The notes below the pieces were generated by a model. It searched no databases, was not told the DNA's origin, and saw only the letters and a list, made by a program, of their open reading frames with translations. Below are positions 9,931-20,707 of a DNA stretch of 41,406 nt, piece after piece (within the stretch, counting starts at the first letter, position 1; each line of letters starts with the position of its first letter). The position numbers and the translations under genes are program-made. The DNA is from Hyunsoonleella pacifica (GTDB lineage: Bacteria; Bacteroidota; Bacteroidia; Flavobacteriales; Flavobacteriaceae): the NCBI RefSeq assembly GCF_004310335.1, contig NZ_SIRS01000009.1, positions 1 through 41,406 of the forward strand. The letters are read 5' to 3'.

Positions 9931-12900
9931 TTAATTTGTAGCTTTAATATTACCAGAACGTGTTTCTTGTATGGTGTAGATTCCTTTTTCTGTTTCTTTT
10001 TTGACTCTAACTAGACCTCCCTCTAAATCATATTCATAAAACGTAGCATAATTATTTTCATCCAACTCAGACATTAATCGCTGATTAACAGGATGGTACA
10101 CAAATGTTTTCATGTTGCTTTCAAAAGGTTGTACCCTAATATCATCAAAGTAAATATTTACGCTTTCAGATGTTCTGCTTTTTAGTTCAATATTTAAAAC
10201 CTTAGCATTTACAGGTATCGTAAATTCTCCTACAATCCTTTGCCATCCATCAATAATGGCTCCACTTGGGAAAAACTGATGGGTTAAACTCATTGGTTCT
10301 GTACTCTCATCAATATAGGTTAGTTCTATAGCTGCATTCTCATAATTTGATATATCTAATTCTGCATTTTCTGCTTCTTCGTAATCATAATATGTTATTG
10401 ATTCAGAAAATATAGGCTCCGGAGAAACACTTATATCAGGATTTGGATTTGGTACAGTTACTGTTTCTTCTGGAATAAATGTTTGGGAAACTGTTAGTGT
10501 ACCGTTTATAAACTGTGCATTTGTAAAATTTAATATATTCTTACCCCTACCTAAAAGCGGAAGATTTATGTTTGTGGTAACTGGATTAAAACATGTGTTA
10601 CAAGACGTAAATTGTACAGTAGGAGTATAGTATGTAAAAATCCTACCATCGTCTGCATTAGTTAATGAAAATTCAAACCCTACAGCCCTACCATAATCAT
10701 CCTCTATTCGAGAAAAGTTATACACTACAAGTCTAGGAGCCCCTTGTGGTTGCCCTATAATGTAGGGGACAAGTGCATCAAAATTTACAACATCCGAACT
10801 GGAAACAGGTGTATAAACAGCAGGAATATTAAAATCTAGTGGGGCTTCACTTAAAAATTTGTCTTTCAAATGATTCAATAAATCTACAAAAACAGTGCTT
10901 ACTTCACTAAAATTTCTGGTTTCGGTTGCAGATACTGAGGCCTCTTGCTCTCTTACCCAACCACTTATAATGTAATGTCCTCCTAATTGTGGCTTAAATT
11001 TTTCACACGCCACTATGGTGGGCTTTGCTTCCTCTAGTATTTTTACAGTTACACCTATACGAGGGCTTACACAGCCAAGATCTATATGCTGAGCATAATA
11101 GGTTTGTCCATCAACAAGCGATGTAGTGTTGTTGTACATTGTTCCATCAGTTTCTTGACTATACCATTCTACATTACTACCTATTACTTTTAAATCTGCT
11201 ATTGTGGGGTATTCATCATTGTAGAACTTTTGAATTGGCAAGGGTATTATAGGCGGAGAAAGATTATAAAGAAATATTGTTACAGACTTACGTTCTACGC
11301 TTTCAATACTATTCGCATCTATTTGTGCTGCGAAATAGGCAGTGCCTTCTGTAACAGCAATATTGCTGGGGTCTGGTATGGGCGTACCTCCAGTTTCTTC
11401 TAAATACCAGACTATTTGGTGTCCTGTTGGTATTGGCTCTAAAACAATATCATCAATTGAGCTATTTGGGCAAAGGTATTGTACACCGTCTCCTTCGGGA
11501 GGTGTAGTGCCTACAAAAACTTCTACTGCTAGCCTACAGGAAGATAGCCCATCATCTTCGGCATAATATATCTCTCCATCGATAAGCTGGGTGCTACTAT
11601 CAAGAGGGGTACCGCCATTGGCAGAACTATACCAGTTAATGTTAGCCCCATTTGCCTGTAGTAAGGCTACTGTAGCTCCAACACTAAATTCTTGATAGGT
11701 TTCTCCTAACGGCGTATTCTCATCTATATATATAGTTTCTGCTGTTCTTCCAGCTTCTGGATTATTTGTATCCTCGTACCAATATACTACACCTCCTAAT
11801 ACAGTATCTTCAACAAAATCATAATCTGAGGCAATAGGTTCAGTTTCAGTTTCTGAAGTGTACCATAATATATTTGAACCACTTGGTATTAAATTTGCCG
11901 TAGTAATGACTTCAATTTCGCTAGTGCAAAATGTATTTTCCTCGCCAGACGCATAAACTATTAGATTAACGGGGTTTCGTTCTAAAGTTAAACTTGTAAG
12001 GTTTGGATTTTCCGCAATAAAATAATATATACCTTGATCAGATATTGATGGGTTCGATATAACATATTCTAAACTTGTAGCCCCAGGAATCTCAATTCCA
12101 TTTTTATACCATTTATAGGTGTTATTGGGGCTATATAATCTGTTTGAAGTTAAAGGTATCTCTTCAATACTGTTTTCAAGTAGCCTTATAGTTTCTTCTT
12201 CATCGACTTTAGCTTGAGGTACATGAAAAATATCTGGAATGAAATCTGCTCTTGGATAACTAGTAAATTCTAGATTTTCTAAATCACCAAATACAAATTC
12301 ATTATTTACCAGTGATCCTCCTAAATATGCTGGTATAACTGGAACTGATATTTGTTGAGATTCTCCACGTAATTTATTATTTGACAAATCAATTGATGCT
12401 CTGGTATTGACATCAAGATTAGCAAATGTTTGAGGAATGTATCCTTCTAGATTATTATTGGATAAATTCAATCCACTTATTCTCGTTATACCTGTGTTTG
12501 GATTTATATCTGTAGATATTCCATACCAATCGCAAACGGGTACGTTAGGATCCTTCCAATTAGTATTGTTAATCCATTGGTCTCCATTTGTAGCATCATA
12601 AAATTCTGAGAGAATGGTTCTCACATTTTTTGGTAAACCACAAGTATCTAATTCATCCAGAACAACTGTAACTTTATGGCGCTCTAGTGTTAAACCTGTT
12701 ACAATACTATTTGTAGCTGTAAAATAGTAAATTCCTGTATTTGCTGCAGATGCAGCTCCTCCATTAAATACTCTAGAATTCTCACCAATTGGATTAAAAG
12801 TTATTCCATTATCATTACTAAAAAACCATTGGTAGTTGTTGGATTCACTTGATAGTTCTGTAGAAATGCTAAAACTACCATTTTCTAAAACATATATGGT

Positions 12901-14307
12901 TTCTTCTTCATCTACTTTAGCTTGAGGACTATAGCTGTACAGAATTCCTGGCTTTTGCGAATAAGTAACATGTTCATTTTCAAAATCGCTAAAAATAAAT
13001 GCATTGGTTCCAAAAACTAACTTTTCTAAATCTAAATTTCCCCATTCGCTAGGTATTGGTCCATATAAATTTCCTCTATTCATTCCAAAATCTATACGCT
13101 TAAGGTTTGTTAAGTTTCCTAATTCGGGAGGAATTGGTCCAGATAACTCATTATCTGGAATCTCTAAGTACTTAAGGTAGGGTAAATTTTCTAATTCTTT
13201 AGGCAAAGTACCAGAAAGACCTATATCCCAAGTTCCATCTATATAAGGGGCTTGTATTCCAACTACATGATTATTTTCAACTGTTATACCAAACCAGTTA
13301 CACACATCTCCCTCTTCAAAATTCCATGGAGTAGGATTAGTCCAATTTAGACCATTTGTACTATTATAAAAAGCTTCTAAAGCATCTATTTCACTTTGGG
13401 GAACTGTACAACTATTGGTCGTATCAACACTTACGGTTATAGGATGTCTATCTGTACTCTCACAACTTGATACACTTATTAACGAAGCAACATAATATGT
13501 GGTAGTAGAATTTAATGTGGGTGTTGTATATGAGGTTCCTGTGTGGACAGCAGTACCACCAGAAGCTGTTGTGTACCAATTAATGCTATCTGCACCAGTA
13601 TAAGGTGTAGCTGTTAAGTTGGCAGACCCTGGAGCAGATAGCGTTACATCATTACCTGTAGGTAAGCCTGGTATAGGATTAACCGTAACGTTAATTTCAA
13701 ATGTATATTGGGTTACTCCGTTTGACGTTACCCCTCTTCTATACCAACGTGTTGTGGTTAAATTAGATGGAGGGGTGTAGGTTGTAGATGTTGCCCCAGT
13801 AATATCTGTCCAATTAGAGATTCCATCATCCGAAGATTGCCATTGGTAACTATAAGTACCATCTCCGCCATATGCTGAAGCTGTATTTGTTAATGTACTA
13901 GGTGTCTCGTTTTCACAAATAGTTTGAGGGTTCCCTATGGTTCCTGCATAAAGAGTATCTCCAATTTCAAAAGGTACAGACGTTGTGTGTTCATTAACTA
14001 AATTTGGTGGAATTACATAGGTTACATTTATTGTTCCTGTTCCTAACTGTGTCCAAGTAATATATAAATTAAAAGGATCTTGCGGATCTGGTAGAGACGT
14101 TGTACCAGAACCATCGTAGGTTACAGACCAACGGCGAAATTCTAAATCTGATCTTAATTCATATAGAGTTGTCCCCCCAATAACCAAAGAAGGATCTCCA
14201 AAAGCAGGCCCATCCACAGTATCTTGTGCATACAAGTTTGTACTATTTAGTGCAGATAGAAAAAATAGTATCAAAAAACTAAGAAATATTTTTTTTATGT
14301 TAGTCAT
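9931..14307 (-). CDS. Secreted Ig-like / plant-type LRR multidomain protein with RHS-associated C-terminus
   Basis: 1458 aa from ATG at 14307. A longer in-frame start at 14358 would add 17 residues ahead of a clear signal peptide (TNIKKIFLSFLILFF...LYAQ), so I chose the internal Met. Ig/CHU_C-like modules come first ('YQWQSSDDG', 'INWYTTASGGTAV'). Two plant-type LRR segments follow, near 300-430 ('LSGPIPPELGNLTNL') and 550-670 ('LNLSNNNLEGYIPQTF'). Each is followed by a strand-rich module opening with VDEEETI. Several 'WY' Ig modules follow. From about 1100 there is an RHS-associated segment ('GGHYIISGWVREQE'), a jelly-roll-like 'YFDDIRVQPF', and a YD-repeat tail ('NNYATFYEYDLEGGLVRVKKE'). 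It lies between the SpvB-like gene and a small exported protein. A surface recognition or scaffold role for the RHS assembly is inferred. No T9SS sorting domain is evident. Confidence 0.88.
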   Translation of the reverse strand: MTNIKKIFLSFLILFFLSALNSTNLYAQDTVDGPAFGDPSLVIGGTTLYELRSDLEFRRWSVTYDGSGTTSLPDPQDPFNLYITWTQLGTGTINVTYVIPPNLVNEHTTSVPFEIGDTLYAGTIGNPQTICENETPSTLTNTASAYGGDGTYSYQWQSSDDGISNWTDITGATSTTYTPPSNLTTTRWYRRGVTSNGVTQYTFEINVTVNPIPGLPTGNDVTLSAPGSANLTATPYTGADSINWYTTASGGTAVHTGTSYTTPTLNSTTTYYVASLISVSSCESTDRHPITVSVDTTNSCTVPQSEIDALEAFYNSTNGLNWTNPTPWNFEEGDVCNWFGITVENNHVVGIQAPYIDGTWDIGLSGTLPKELENLPYLKYLEIPDNELSGPIPPELGNLTNLKRIDFGMNRGNLYGPIPSEWGNLDLEKLVFGTNAFIFSDFENEHVTYSQKPGILYSYSPQAKVDEEETIYVLENGSFSISTELSSESNNYQWFFSNDNGITFNPIGENSRVFNGGAASAANTGIYYFTATNSIVTGLTLERHKVTVVLDELDTCGLPKNVRTILSEFYDATNGDQWINNTNWKDPNVPVCDWYGISTDINPNTGITRISGLNLSNNNLEGYIPQTFANLDVNTRASIDLSNNKLRGESQQISVPVIPAYLGGSLVNNEFVFGDLENLEFTSYPRADFIPDIFHVPQAKVDEEETIRLLENSIEEIPLTSNRLYSPNNTYKWYKNGIEIPGATSLEYVISNPSISDQGIYYFIAENPNLTSLTLERNPVNLIVYASGEENTFCTSEIEVITTANLIPSGSNILWYTSETETEPIASDYDFVEDTVLGGVVYWYEDTNNPEAGRTAETIYIDENTPLGETYQEFSVGATVALLQANGANINWYSSANGGTPLDSSTQLIDGEIYYAEDDGLSSCRLAVEVFVGTTPPEGDGVQYLCPNSSIDDIVLEPIPTGHQIVWYLEETGGTPIPDPSNIAVTEGTAYFAAQIDANSIESVERKSVTIFLYNLSPPIIPLPIQKFYNDEYPTIADLKVIGSNVEWYSQETDGTMYNNTTSLVDGQTYYAQHIDLGCVSPRIGVTVKILEEAKPTIVACEKFKPQLGGHYIISGWVREQEASVSATETRNFSEVSTVFVDLLNHLKDKFLSEAPLDFNIPAVYTPVSSSDVVNFDALVPYIIGQPQGAPRLVVYNFSRIEDDYGRAVGFEFSLTNADDGRIFTYYTPTVQFTSCNTCFNPVTTNINLPLLGRGKNILNFTNAQFINGTLTVSQTFIPEETVTVPNPNPDISVSPEPIFSESITYYDYEEAENAELDISNYENAAIELTYIDESTEPMSLTHQFFPSGAIIDGWQRIVGEFTIPVNAKVLNIELKSRTSESVNIYFDDIRVQPFESNMKTFVYHPVNQRLMSELDENNYATFYEYDLEGGLVRVKKETEKGIYTIQETRSGNIKATN

Positions 14308-14370
14308 AGTTATATTATTTGTTTTTTTATGGATATGTAAACTTTTAACATATATCAAATACTATAAAAG

Positions 14371-17300
14371 TTATAATTTTGGAAATAGTAGTGGTTGATC
14401 TCCCTGACATTTTCGACCACCAAATGCATCTAATCGTACACTTTCTCCATTTATAGGATTCATTACTCCATCTGTTGTTTTAAATAAAAGGAAATCAACT
14501 ACAGCATTGTCTTTGTTAACATTTTTCCCTGGATTCCTTTTTTCAGATACAAGCCAAAATTCTACTTGAACACGCCCTGTAGCATCTAATTCAATTTGAT
14601 ATTTTCTAAGTTTATTATTTTTATCCCTGTTAATTCTGTCTCCATTTACATATACAAACCAACCATTTGGATTTGAGGAATGTTCAACTATAGCGTAATC
14701 AACTATAGCATTAGGTTTACCTTGGATTGTAAAGGTAGCTTGTGCATCTCTACATCTAATTTGTTGAGATATAACAATACCTGATATTTCTGGGTCTTTA
14801 TTATCAATACATGAATAATAATCAGGGCTACCATCTTCTAATGTTGGAACACTATCTGGGTGAGTGTAAGGACAAGGATCTTCATCATCTTTAAGTCCAT
14901 CCTCATCTGTATCGTCTGGTTTAGGTACTTCTCCTATAAGCTCTACTGGCATTTTAGCTCCATTTCCATTTTCTGGATCTATTAATAGACTTGTATGTCC
15001 TGTATGCGCATGTTTATTAGAAGTAACAATACCTCTGTCTCCATCTTGATCTACAATATCTTTATATGTAAAATGTCCTTTGGCCGTATTAAGGTAGTTG
15101 TTGTAATCCTCAAAATTATCTCCACCCATGTAACGATACCTACTGTTAGAGGTTACGGCTACTGGTAAAGTAAAATTGTAACCGTATTGTGCTGAAGAAT
15201 ACCTAGCTAAAGCATCTTTGTTTTCTAATTCGGCACCAAAGGGGCTATATTGTGTTACCTCGCTTGCAAATGTCCAAAACTTAAATTCATCTGGTTTTTC
15301 TTCATCTATAACGTCTGGGTTTACTGTCCAACCTGAATTTTCTACAGGGGTGTAGAGTGGCATAAATTCTTTAAAGTACCCTTCTTTTCTTGTATTTGTT
15401 TTAGAGGTTTCAGCACCCTGTTTTATATCTGTTCTTTCTGTTAAATATGCATACGATTTTTTAGCACGCCATTCCCCCTTAACATTATTTTGAAATGGGT
15501 TAAAACCATACTCACTTATCTCGCTATACGCTAATTCTCCAGATTCTGTATCCAAATCTTTATATGGTATACTTTCTAAATTGTTTTCGCATTGTGCATT
15601 CCATAGATCGTTGTATACCACTGCACTTGCATTAATTATACGTAAATTATTATTTGTTGATGATGCAAATGATGCTGTATTTAATTTGTTATCAACTGCG
15701 GTATCTAGAGGGTTTGTCATCATAGTAATAGATGCCATATTACCCATTTGCTGATTGCGATACCCTGAGCGAATTATTTTGAAATGGATATTGCTGTCAA
15801 TAGTTTCATCTGATGTTGGGTTTACTATGCCTCCATTTCTTTTCATTAATTGTACTCCCGTACCTTCTGGGCCAAATCCAATAACCCAAAAACGTTGTGG
15901 TTGTGCACTACTGAAATCAATAATTTCATCTCCCAATGTAAAATACTCTTCAGCATTATTATTACCAGCTAAATTAAAGTGCCCATCTGCATAGCTTAGG
16001 TCTCCTTGTAGACCTAAATTTTTAGAAGCTTGTCCCATATTTTTATATTCATTGGCCCAGTAAGCTGGAAAATTGAAGTTGTAATAGGTATCATCAAACT
16101 CATTTATTGTTTTAGTTAAAATAACTTCGCCTGTTTCTGCATCCCATGCTTCGTTTACGGTAGATACTTTAGAGCCTAAATCCATCGCTATTTTCTCTTT
16201 TAGGATAGCAGTAGTGTGTACTACTTTTGTAGTGATAACACTATGCGCTGTGTTTTCGTGCGTACTTCTACTCGGAAAGGCTGTTGGTACTATAACAGGA
16301 ATTGGTCCTAAAAAAAGTGTCGAAATATTTGTATTTATCCCTGTGGTTTTAGATTCGGAATAGCTTTCTCTAAAATCTGTAATCACATCATAATCCACTC
16401 CAATTTCTCTATCATAATCTATGTTACCATTTCTATTAATTACTGGTAGTACATTATCTAAAATACTTGAACTTGCGGTAGAATTTTCTGGATGGTTTAC
16501 CTTTTGTGTAGCATATTTGTACAAAATAGAAGAAATAGGTTGATCCATATCTTCTTGAAATACATTTTGCGCTTTCATTTTACCATCCATATCGTTAGTA
16601 TGCACTACATATCCTTGAGATAAAGTGTATTTGTTTTCAACTTTAACCTTTAACCCCAATAATCCTCTAACCATATTTTCTAAAACTCTATTTCGGTTAC
16701 TATATGGGGGGGCTTTTGTAATATCAGTATGATCAACTTTTGTTGGGAAATCTTTGGTTGTATAAAACTCAGAGACTACTTTACCTGTAGCGTGTCTTTT
16801 AATATTTTCTCTGGATAAATTTTTGACAGTAACGCGACTATATGTTACCTTAGAGTGTGGGAAAAATGCTTTACCAAAGGGTTTTTCTACATAGCTTAAT
16901 TCTCTTGGGGTTATAAGTCTGTCACCTAATACATCTGTTTCGTTTTCATCATAAAATGGTTCAACAAAAGGATTTTCTGCACTATTATTTGGCTCAAAAG
17001 ATGCCACACCACTAGAGCTTTCATCATCTAGAGTATACTCATAAGTTTGTCCATAAGTTTGAAACGCACCATTAGATGCCATAAGATTCCAATTATCATT
17101 CATTTCTACTTTTGATACTCTACACCCTCCACCCAACTTATATTGTTTTGGTGTAGATAACCTAATCCATGATTTTTCTGGTATAAAATATTTTGCACAT
17201 TGTTGCTCTCTTAGTTTTGCATCTGGTTTTTGGAAAAAAGAACCTAGGCCTATTCCTATTTTTGCTAATTTTTTTGCGATGCTTTTAATGCTTTCATCTT

Positions 17301-20300
17301 TATAATCGGCAGGTAGTCCATGAACCACATTATTCAAATATGTTCTGCCAAAATATAAACCAGCTTTCACAATAGGATTTTCATTGTGGTTACCTATTCC
17401 TTGCATAGGAATGGCAGCATAAAATTTTTCTCCCTCTTGGAACATGCCATAATCTATATTAGTATTAAGATTAAAATATCCAGTTACATAATCATAATCT
17501 CTACTATTACTATTGTAGCTAGCCCCTTTACGAGTCATATTCATTAAGAACCTAAAATATACAGGTTTATCATGAATGTCTTTAAAATATTTATCTATGA
17601 ATTCTTGGTTTGAAAGCATAGTAGTTTCATCAGGCAATTCTATATAAAGATACTCTGCCTCTTGATTGCCATTTAATCCATATAGGGTATTATTTGTATT
17701 TGTAGGGTCATTAGGATTACTATCTAAGCCCGCCCCAACAACTTTAAACATTTGCATGGTATGCTTATCTTGCACATACTGATAGTCATCACTTTCGTAA
17801 GTAAGATTAATAGAACCACCAGATGGAAGCCCTATTTGTGTCATAGACCAAGCAGAAGCATATTCATTTTGAGTAGTTTTATTTGTTTGATCTACAAACG
17901 GAAATTCTGAAGTTGTAATGCCATCTTGTGTCCCACAACCAACATTAACATTAGGGTTATAGTTTCCCCAAATATCAAAAGCCTTTAGGCTATAATCTGG
18001 ATTATGCACTTCATCATTTTCATTATAATCAAAAGTATAGGGTGTATGTTTCCCCATTAATGATGTTCTATAAGTAAAGTACACCTTCTTTAAAGTTAGT
18101 TTGCCTGTGTGTAGAATACCAGTGTCTTCATCAATTAATTCATGACCATCTTTTGTGCCACCTAAATTATTATTTAAGCCTTCACATAACGCGTAGTTAT
18201 ATATGAAATGTGCCGTTTTAATAGGTTCTAATTCCAAAACATCATCAATAGTTGGTTCCGCATCAGGGTTATTAGTTTTAAATACATCGTATTCAGGTTT
18301 AGAATAAAGGCGTATAGTATTTAGTTTATATAACTCTTGTTGGCCATTTGCTGGTTCTTTTCCATTTTCTCCATCAACACCACGTGCATCTTTTCTTGGT
18401 GATAAATCAAAAAATGCAACATGTGTTTTGGTTTCTATTTTTTCGATGTATTTTATTTCCTTTTTTCCATAGAGATAACTTCCTTTTTGGTCATTAGGAT
18501 TGCTTCGCAGACCTTCATTGTAAGACGCTTGGTTCTTACCATAAGGAATGCGCCACTGGAAATCTTCGTATTCTCCTTGGCTATTCTGGTACTTTATCGT
18601 TTTGTATTTAAATAGTGTATAGGCACCTAAATCATCATCAGTAGGACCATCTCCTTTTAAATCTTCATAATCTGAGGATAAAACAGCCGATAGCAAATAT
18701 GTATGTGCATAGGGAGGTGTTTTTACTTTGTCGTAGAAATGGTCAATACCACTAGTATTATCCACTGAGTTTTCTCCAAATCTCATTTGGATATTACCAT
18801 TACCATCTTCAATGGGTTGAGCAGCACTGTATTCTACCATTCCTGTATCACAAAAACCAGTAGAATCAGTAGCAAAAGTCACTTCCTGTTTAGTAGTGTT
18901 GTATGCAGTTTCTCCAAATACATAGGTAGAACCATCTGGTTTTAAAACACGTATTTCTGCAGTATGATGATCTTTAGCATGTGTATTTATATGATTTTTA
19001 GGGTAATCTTCAGTATAAAAATCTCTAAGTTCTGCAGCAGTTATTTTTTGGATAGACTGATTGCGTACATCTCTTTTTGTTCTTTTAAATGGCGCTGAGA
19101 ATGACTTAAATACTTCTCTAGGAATATTTCCTTGATATTCTTTTACTCTAAAGCGCGTATCAGCATATTTTCTATCTTCAATACCTCCTATTTTAACAGC
19201 CATAGCTTTATCACCATGTAATTGACTTGTATATAGTTCTCTTTCATCATCAACTTTATTCTCCCCTACGTATTTAAAATATACAGGCTCATAATCTAAT
19301 CGTTCACTTGTATTTAAATTTTCATTTTCATTATTAAAAATATGTGTAGCATTTGTATTCCATATTCCTGTATGACTTTTGGAAGGCGCCAAAACTAAAT
19401 TAAGTCCCAATTGAAAGCTTCCTGTTCCTCCGTGAGATTCTGCTCCTAAACTTGCACTGCTACTTTCATCTTCTACATATTCATCATATATTTGACCTAT
19501 TTGACTACGGTGTGGTCTAAACATACCACTTATGCCTTGTCCGTTAACACTGTATACATCATAAGTATAATTGGTATATGGCAAAGCCAAAAGTCTATCG
19601 CTTATAACACGATCATTCTCTCTATTGTAATCTAAAATATCGCTTGGGCTTGCTTGACCTGTAAACTCATAGCCATATGCCTTTTCTTCTCTTAATTTAT
19701 CCTTTAACTCTTGTTCGGTATATGTAGCTGATAATTCAAGTTGCCCATCAGCAGCCATTATATCTATTCCTGTAGAGAATGAAAATGTACCGTTAATATC
19801 CTTAAAAGCTGAGCGCTTTCTTGGGGTTATTGGCATTGGGTTTGAAAAAGAAATACTTCCAGTAGCAGTACCTGTGTTTGTTTTATCTAATATTTCACTT
19901 AAAAGCCAATTATCAAAACTAGGTTTCAAAGATGCATTTAAACTAAAATTTGTTAAACCCCTGTTAGAGTTGTATGAGACCCCTGCATTTAGATTTCCAC
20001 CAATTACCATTGCATCAGTTCCAAATAGATTTGCTTTAGCATTTATTTTTGGAGATATTGTAGCCCCCTCAGTCGCAGAGTTTTGCACATCCATTCCTAC
20101 ACTTATATTATCTGACAAATCAAATGATAGTCCGTAAGATGGTGTTATAGTAATACCATGGTAATTACTGTATTTAATTCCTAAGCCTGCAGAAAAACTA
20201 TTAGTTTCTTTTTTTGGAGCTTTAATATTATCTTCTTGCTCTAAACCAAAAACTTGTAAATCTCCTACAGATGCGTTAATCCCAACAGTTACGTGTTTTT

Positions 20301-20682
20301 TTATATTTTTTTTATATGTTAGTGTATCTCCCTTAAAATCATCAGGAATACCTCGTACTTGCCTGTTTATTTGTCCAACATTAAGGTTCCAGCCCAAGCC
20401 TACCCAAGAGGCTTCTTGATCCATAGTAATACCAGAATTATAGGATAAGTTTAAAGGATAGCCACCTACATCCATAATTGGGATATTGTAATTAAAATCT
20501 CCTGTAGATAGGTTTACCATATCCGACGTACCTATAGGCGTAAAGGAATTAAATTCTGGTTGTGAAGGGCCACTCGTTAATGCAAATAAATTTGATGGTT
20601 GCACTGTTGTGAGTACCAATTGTATTGCTAAATAACTAGCTATTATTTTTGAATACCTGCTTTTTCGAATATTATGGATCAT
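14371..20682 (-). CDS. Giant SpvB/RHS-associated protein
   Basis: 2103 aa. After an N-terminal hydrophobic segment (about 13-35) comes a conserved block: 'PSQPEFNSFTPIGTSDMVN', then 'GGYPLNLSYNSG', then 'EASWVGLGWNLNVGQI' and 'RGIPDDF' (about 38-115). The L.L.YNSG...G.GW pattern is that of SpvB/TcB and RHS N-termini. The long middle is beta-rich and YD-like, with repeated 'TYEYT' and 'GASYNSNSRDYDYV' type stretches. Near residue 1927 a thrombospondin-3/EF-hand-like calcium loop ('DTDEDGLKDDEDPC') precedes a C-terminal beta domain. By analogy with TcB-TcC it may form part of a hollow shell together with the RHS protein encoded 5 kb downstream; that pairing is inference. It follows the 785-aa fibre gene by 25 bases and precedes the Ig/LRR gene by 63 bases. 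No T9SS sorting domain is seen at its end (...LLFPKL). Confidence 0.88.
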   Translation of the reverse strand: MIHNIRKSRYSKIIASYLAIQLVLTTVQPSNLFALTSGPSQPEFNSFTPIGTSDMVNLSTGDFNYNIPIMDVGGYPLNLSYNSGITMDQEASWVGLGWNLNVGQINRQVRGIPDDFKGDTLTYKKNIKKHVTVGINASVGDLQVFGLEQEDNIKAPKKETNSFSAGLGIKYSNYHGITITPSYGLSFDLSDNISVGMDVQNSATEGATISPKINAKANLFGTDAMVIGGNLNAGVSYNSNRGLTNFSLNASLKPSFDNWLLSEILDKTNTGTATGSISFSNPMPITPRKRSAFKDINGTFSFSTGIDIMAADGQLELSATYTEQELKDKLREEKAYGYEFTGQASPSDILDYNRENDRVISDRLLALPYTNYTYDVYSVNGQGISGMFRPHRSQIGQIYDEYVEDESSSASLGAESHGGTGSFQLGLNLVLAPSKSHTGIWNTNATHIFNNENENLNTSERLDYEPVYFKYVGENKVDDERELYTSQLHGDKAMAVKIGGIEDRKYADTRFRVKEYQGNIPREVFKSFSAPFKRTKRDVRNQSIQKITAAELRDFYTEDYPKNHINTHAKDHHTAEIRVLKPDGSTYVFGETAYNTTKQEVTFATDSTGFCDTGMVEYSAAQPIEDGNGNIQMRFGENSVDNTSGIDHFYDKVKTPPYAHTYLLSAVLSSDYEDLKGDGPTDDDLGAYTLFKYKTIKYQNSQGEYEDFQWRIPYGKNQASYNEGLRSNPNDQKGSYLYGKKEIKYIEKIETKTHVAFFDLSPRKDARGVDGENGKEPANGQQELYKLNTIRLYSKPEYDVFKTNNPDAEPTIDDVLELEPIKTAHFIYNYALCEGLNNNLGGTKDGHELIDEDTGILHTGKLTLKKVYFTYRTSLMGKHTPYTFDYNENDEVHNPDYSLKAFDIWGNYNPNVNVGCGTQDGITTSEFPFVDQTNKTTQNEYASAWSMTQIGLPSGGSINLTYESDDYQYVQDKHTMQMFKVVGAGLDSNPNDPTNTNNTLYGLNGNQEAEYLYIELPDETTMLSNQEFIDKYFKDIHDKPVYFRFLMNMTRKGASYNSNSRDYDYVTGYFNLNTNIDYGMFQEGEKFYAAIPMQGIGNHNENPIVKAGLYFGRTYLNNVVHGLPADYKDESIKSIAKKLAKIGIGLGSFFQKPDAKLREQQCAKYFIPEKSWIRLSTPKQYKLGGGCRVSKVEMNDNWNLMASNGAFQTYGQTYEYTLDDESSSGVASFEPNNSAENPFVEPFYDENETDVLGDRLITPRELSYVEKPFGKAFFPHSKVTYSRVTVKNLSRENIKRHATGKVVSEFYTTKDFPTKVDHTDITKAPPYSNRNRVLENMVRGLLGLKVKVENKYTLSQGYVVHTNDMDGKMKAQNVFQEDMDQPISSILYKYATQKVNHPENSTASSSILDNVLPVINRNGNIDYDREIGVDYDVITDFRESYSESKTTGINTNISTLFLGPIPVIVPTAFPSRSTHENTAHSVITTKVVHTTAILKEKIAMDLGSKVSTVNEAWDAETGEVILTKTINEFDDTYYNFNFPAYWANEYKNMGQASKNLGLQGDLSYADGHFNLAGNNNAEEYFTLGDEIIDFSSAQPQRFWVIGFGPEGTGVQLMKRNGGIVNPTSDETIDSNIHFKIIRSGYRNQQMGNMASITMMTNPLDTAVDNKLNTASFASSTNNNLRIINASAVVYNDLWNAQCENNLESIPYKDLDTESGELAYSEISEYGFNPFQNNVKGEWRAKKSYAYLTERTDIKQGAETSKTNTRKEGYFKEFMPLYTPVENSGWTVNPDVIDEEKPDEFKFWTFASEVTQYSPFGAELENKDALARYSSAQYGYNFTLPVAVTSNSRYRYMGGDNFEDYNNYLNTAKGHFTYKDIVDQDGDRGIVTSNKHAHTGHTSLLIDPENGNGAKMPVELIGEVPKPDDTDEDGLKDDEDPCPYTHPDSVPTLEDGSPDYYSCIDNKDPEISGIVISQQIRCRDAQATFTIQGKPNAIVDYAIVEHSSNPNGWFVYVNGDRINRDKNNKLRKYQIELDATGRVQVEFWLVSEKRNPGKNVNKDNAVVDFLLFKTTDGVMNPINGESVRLDAFGGRKCQGDQPLLFPKL

Positions 20683-20707
20683 AATAATTTAAAAGGTTTA
20701 AATAGTT

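Noticed and set aside
14308-14358. Longer start for the Ig/LRR protein
   Set aside because: The extra 17 residues precede a complete signal peptide starting at the internal ATG.
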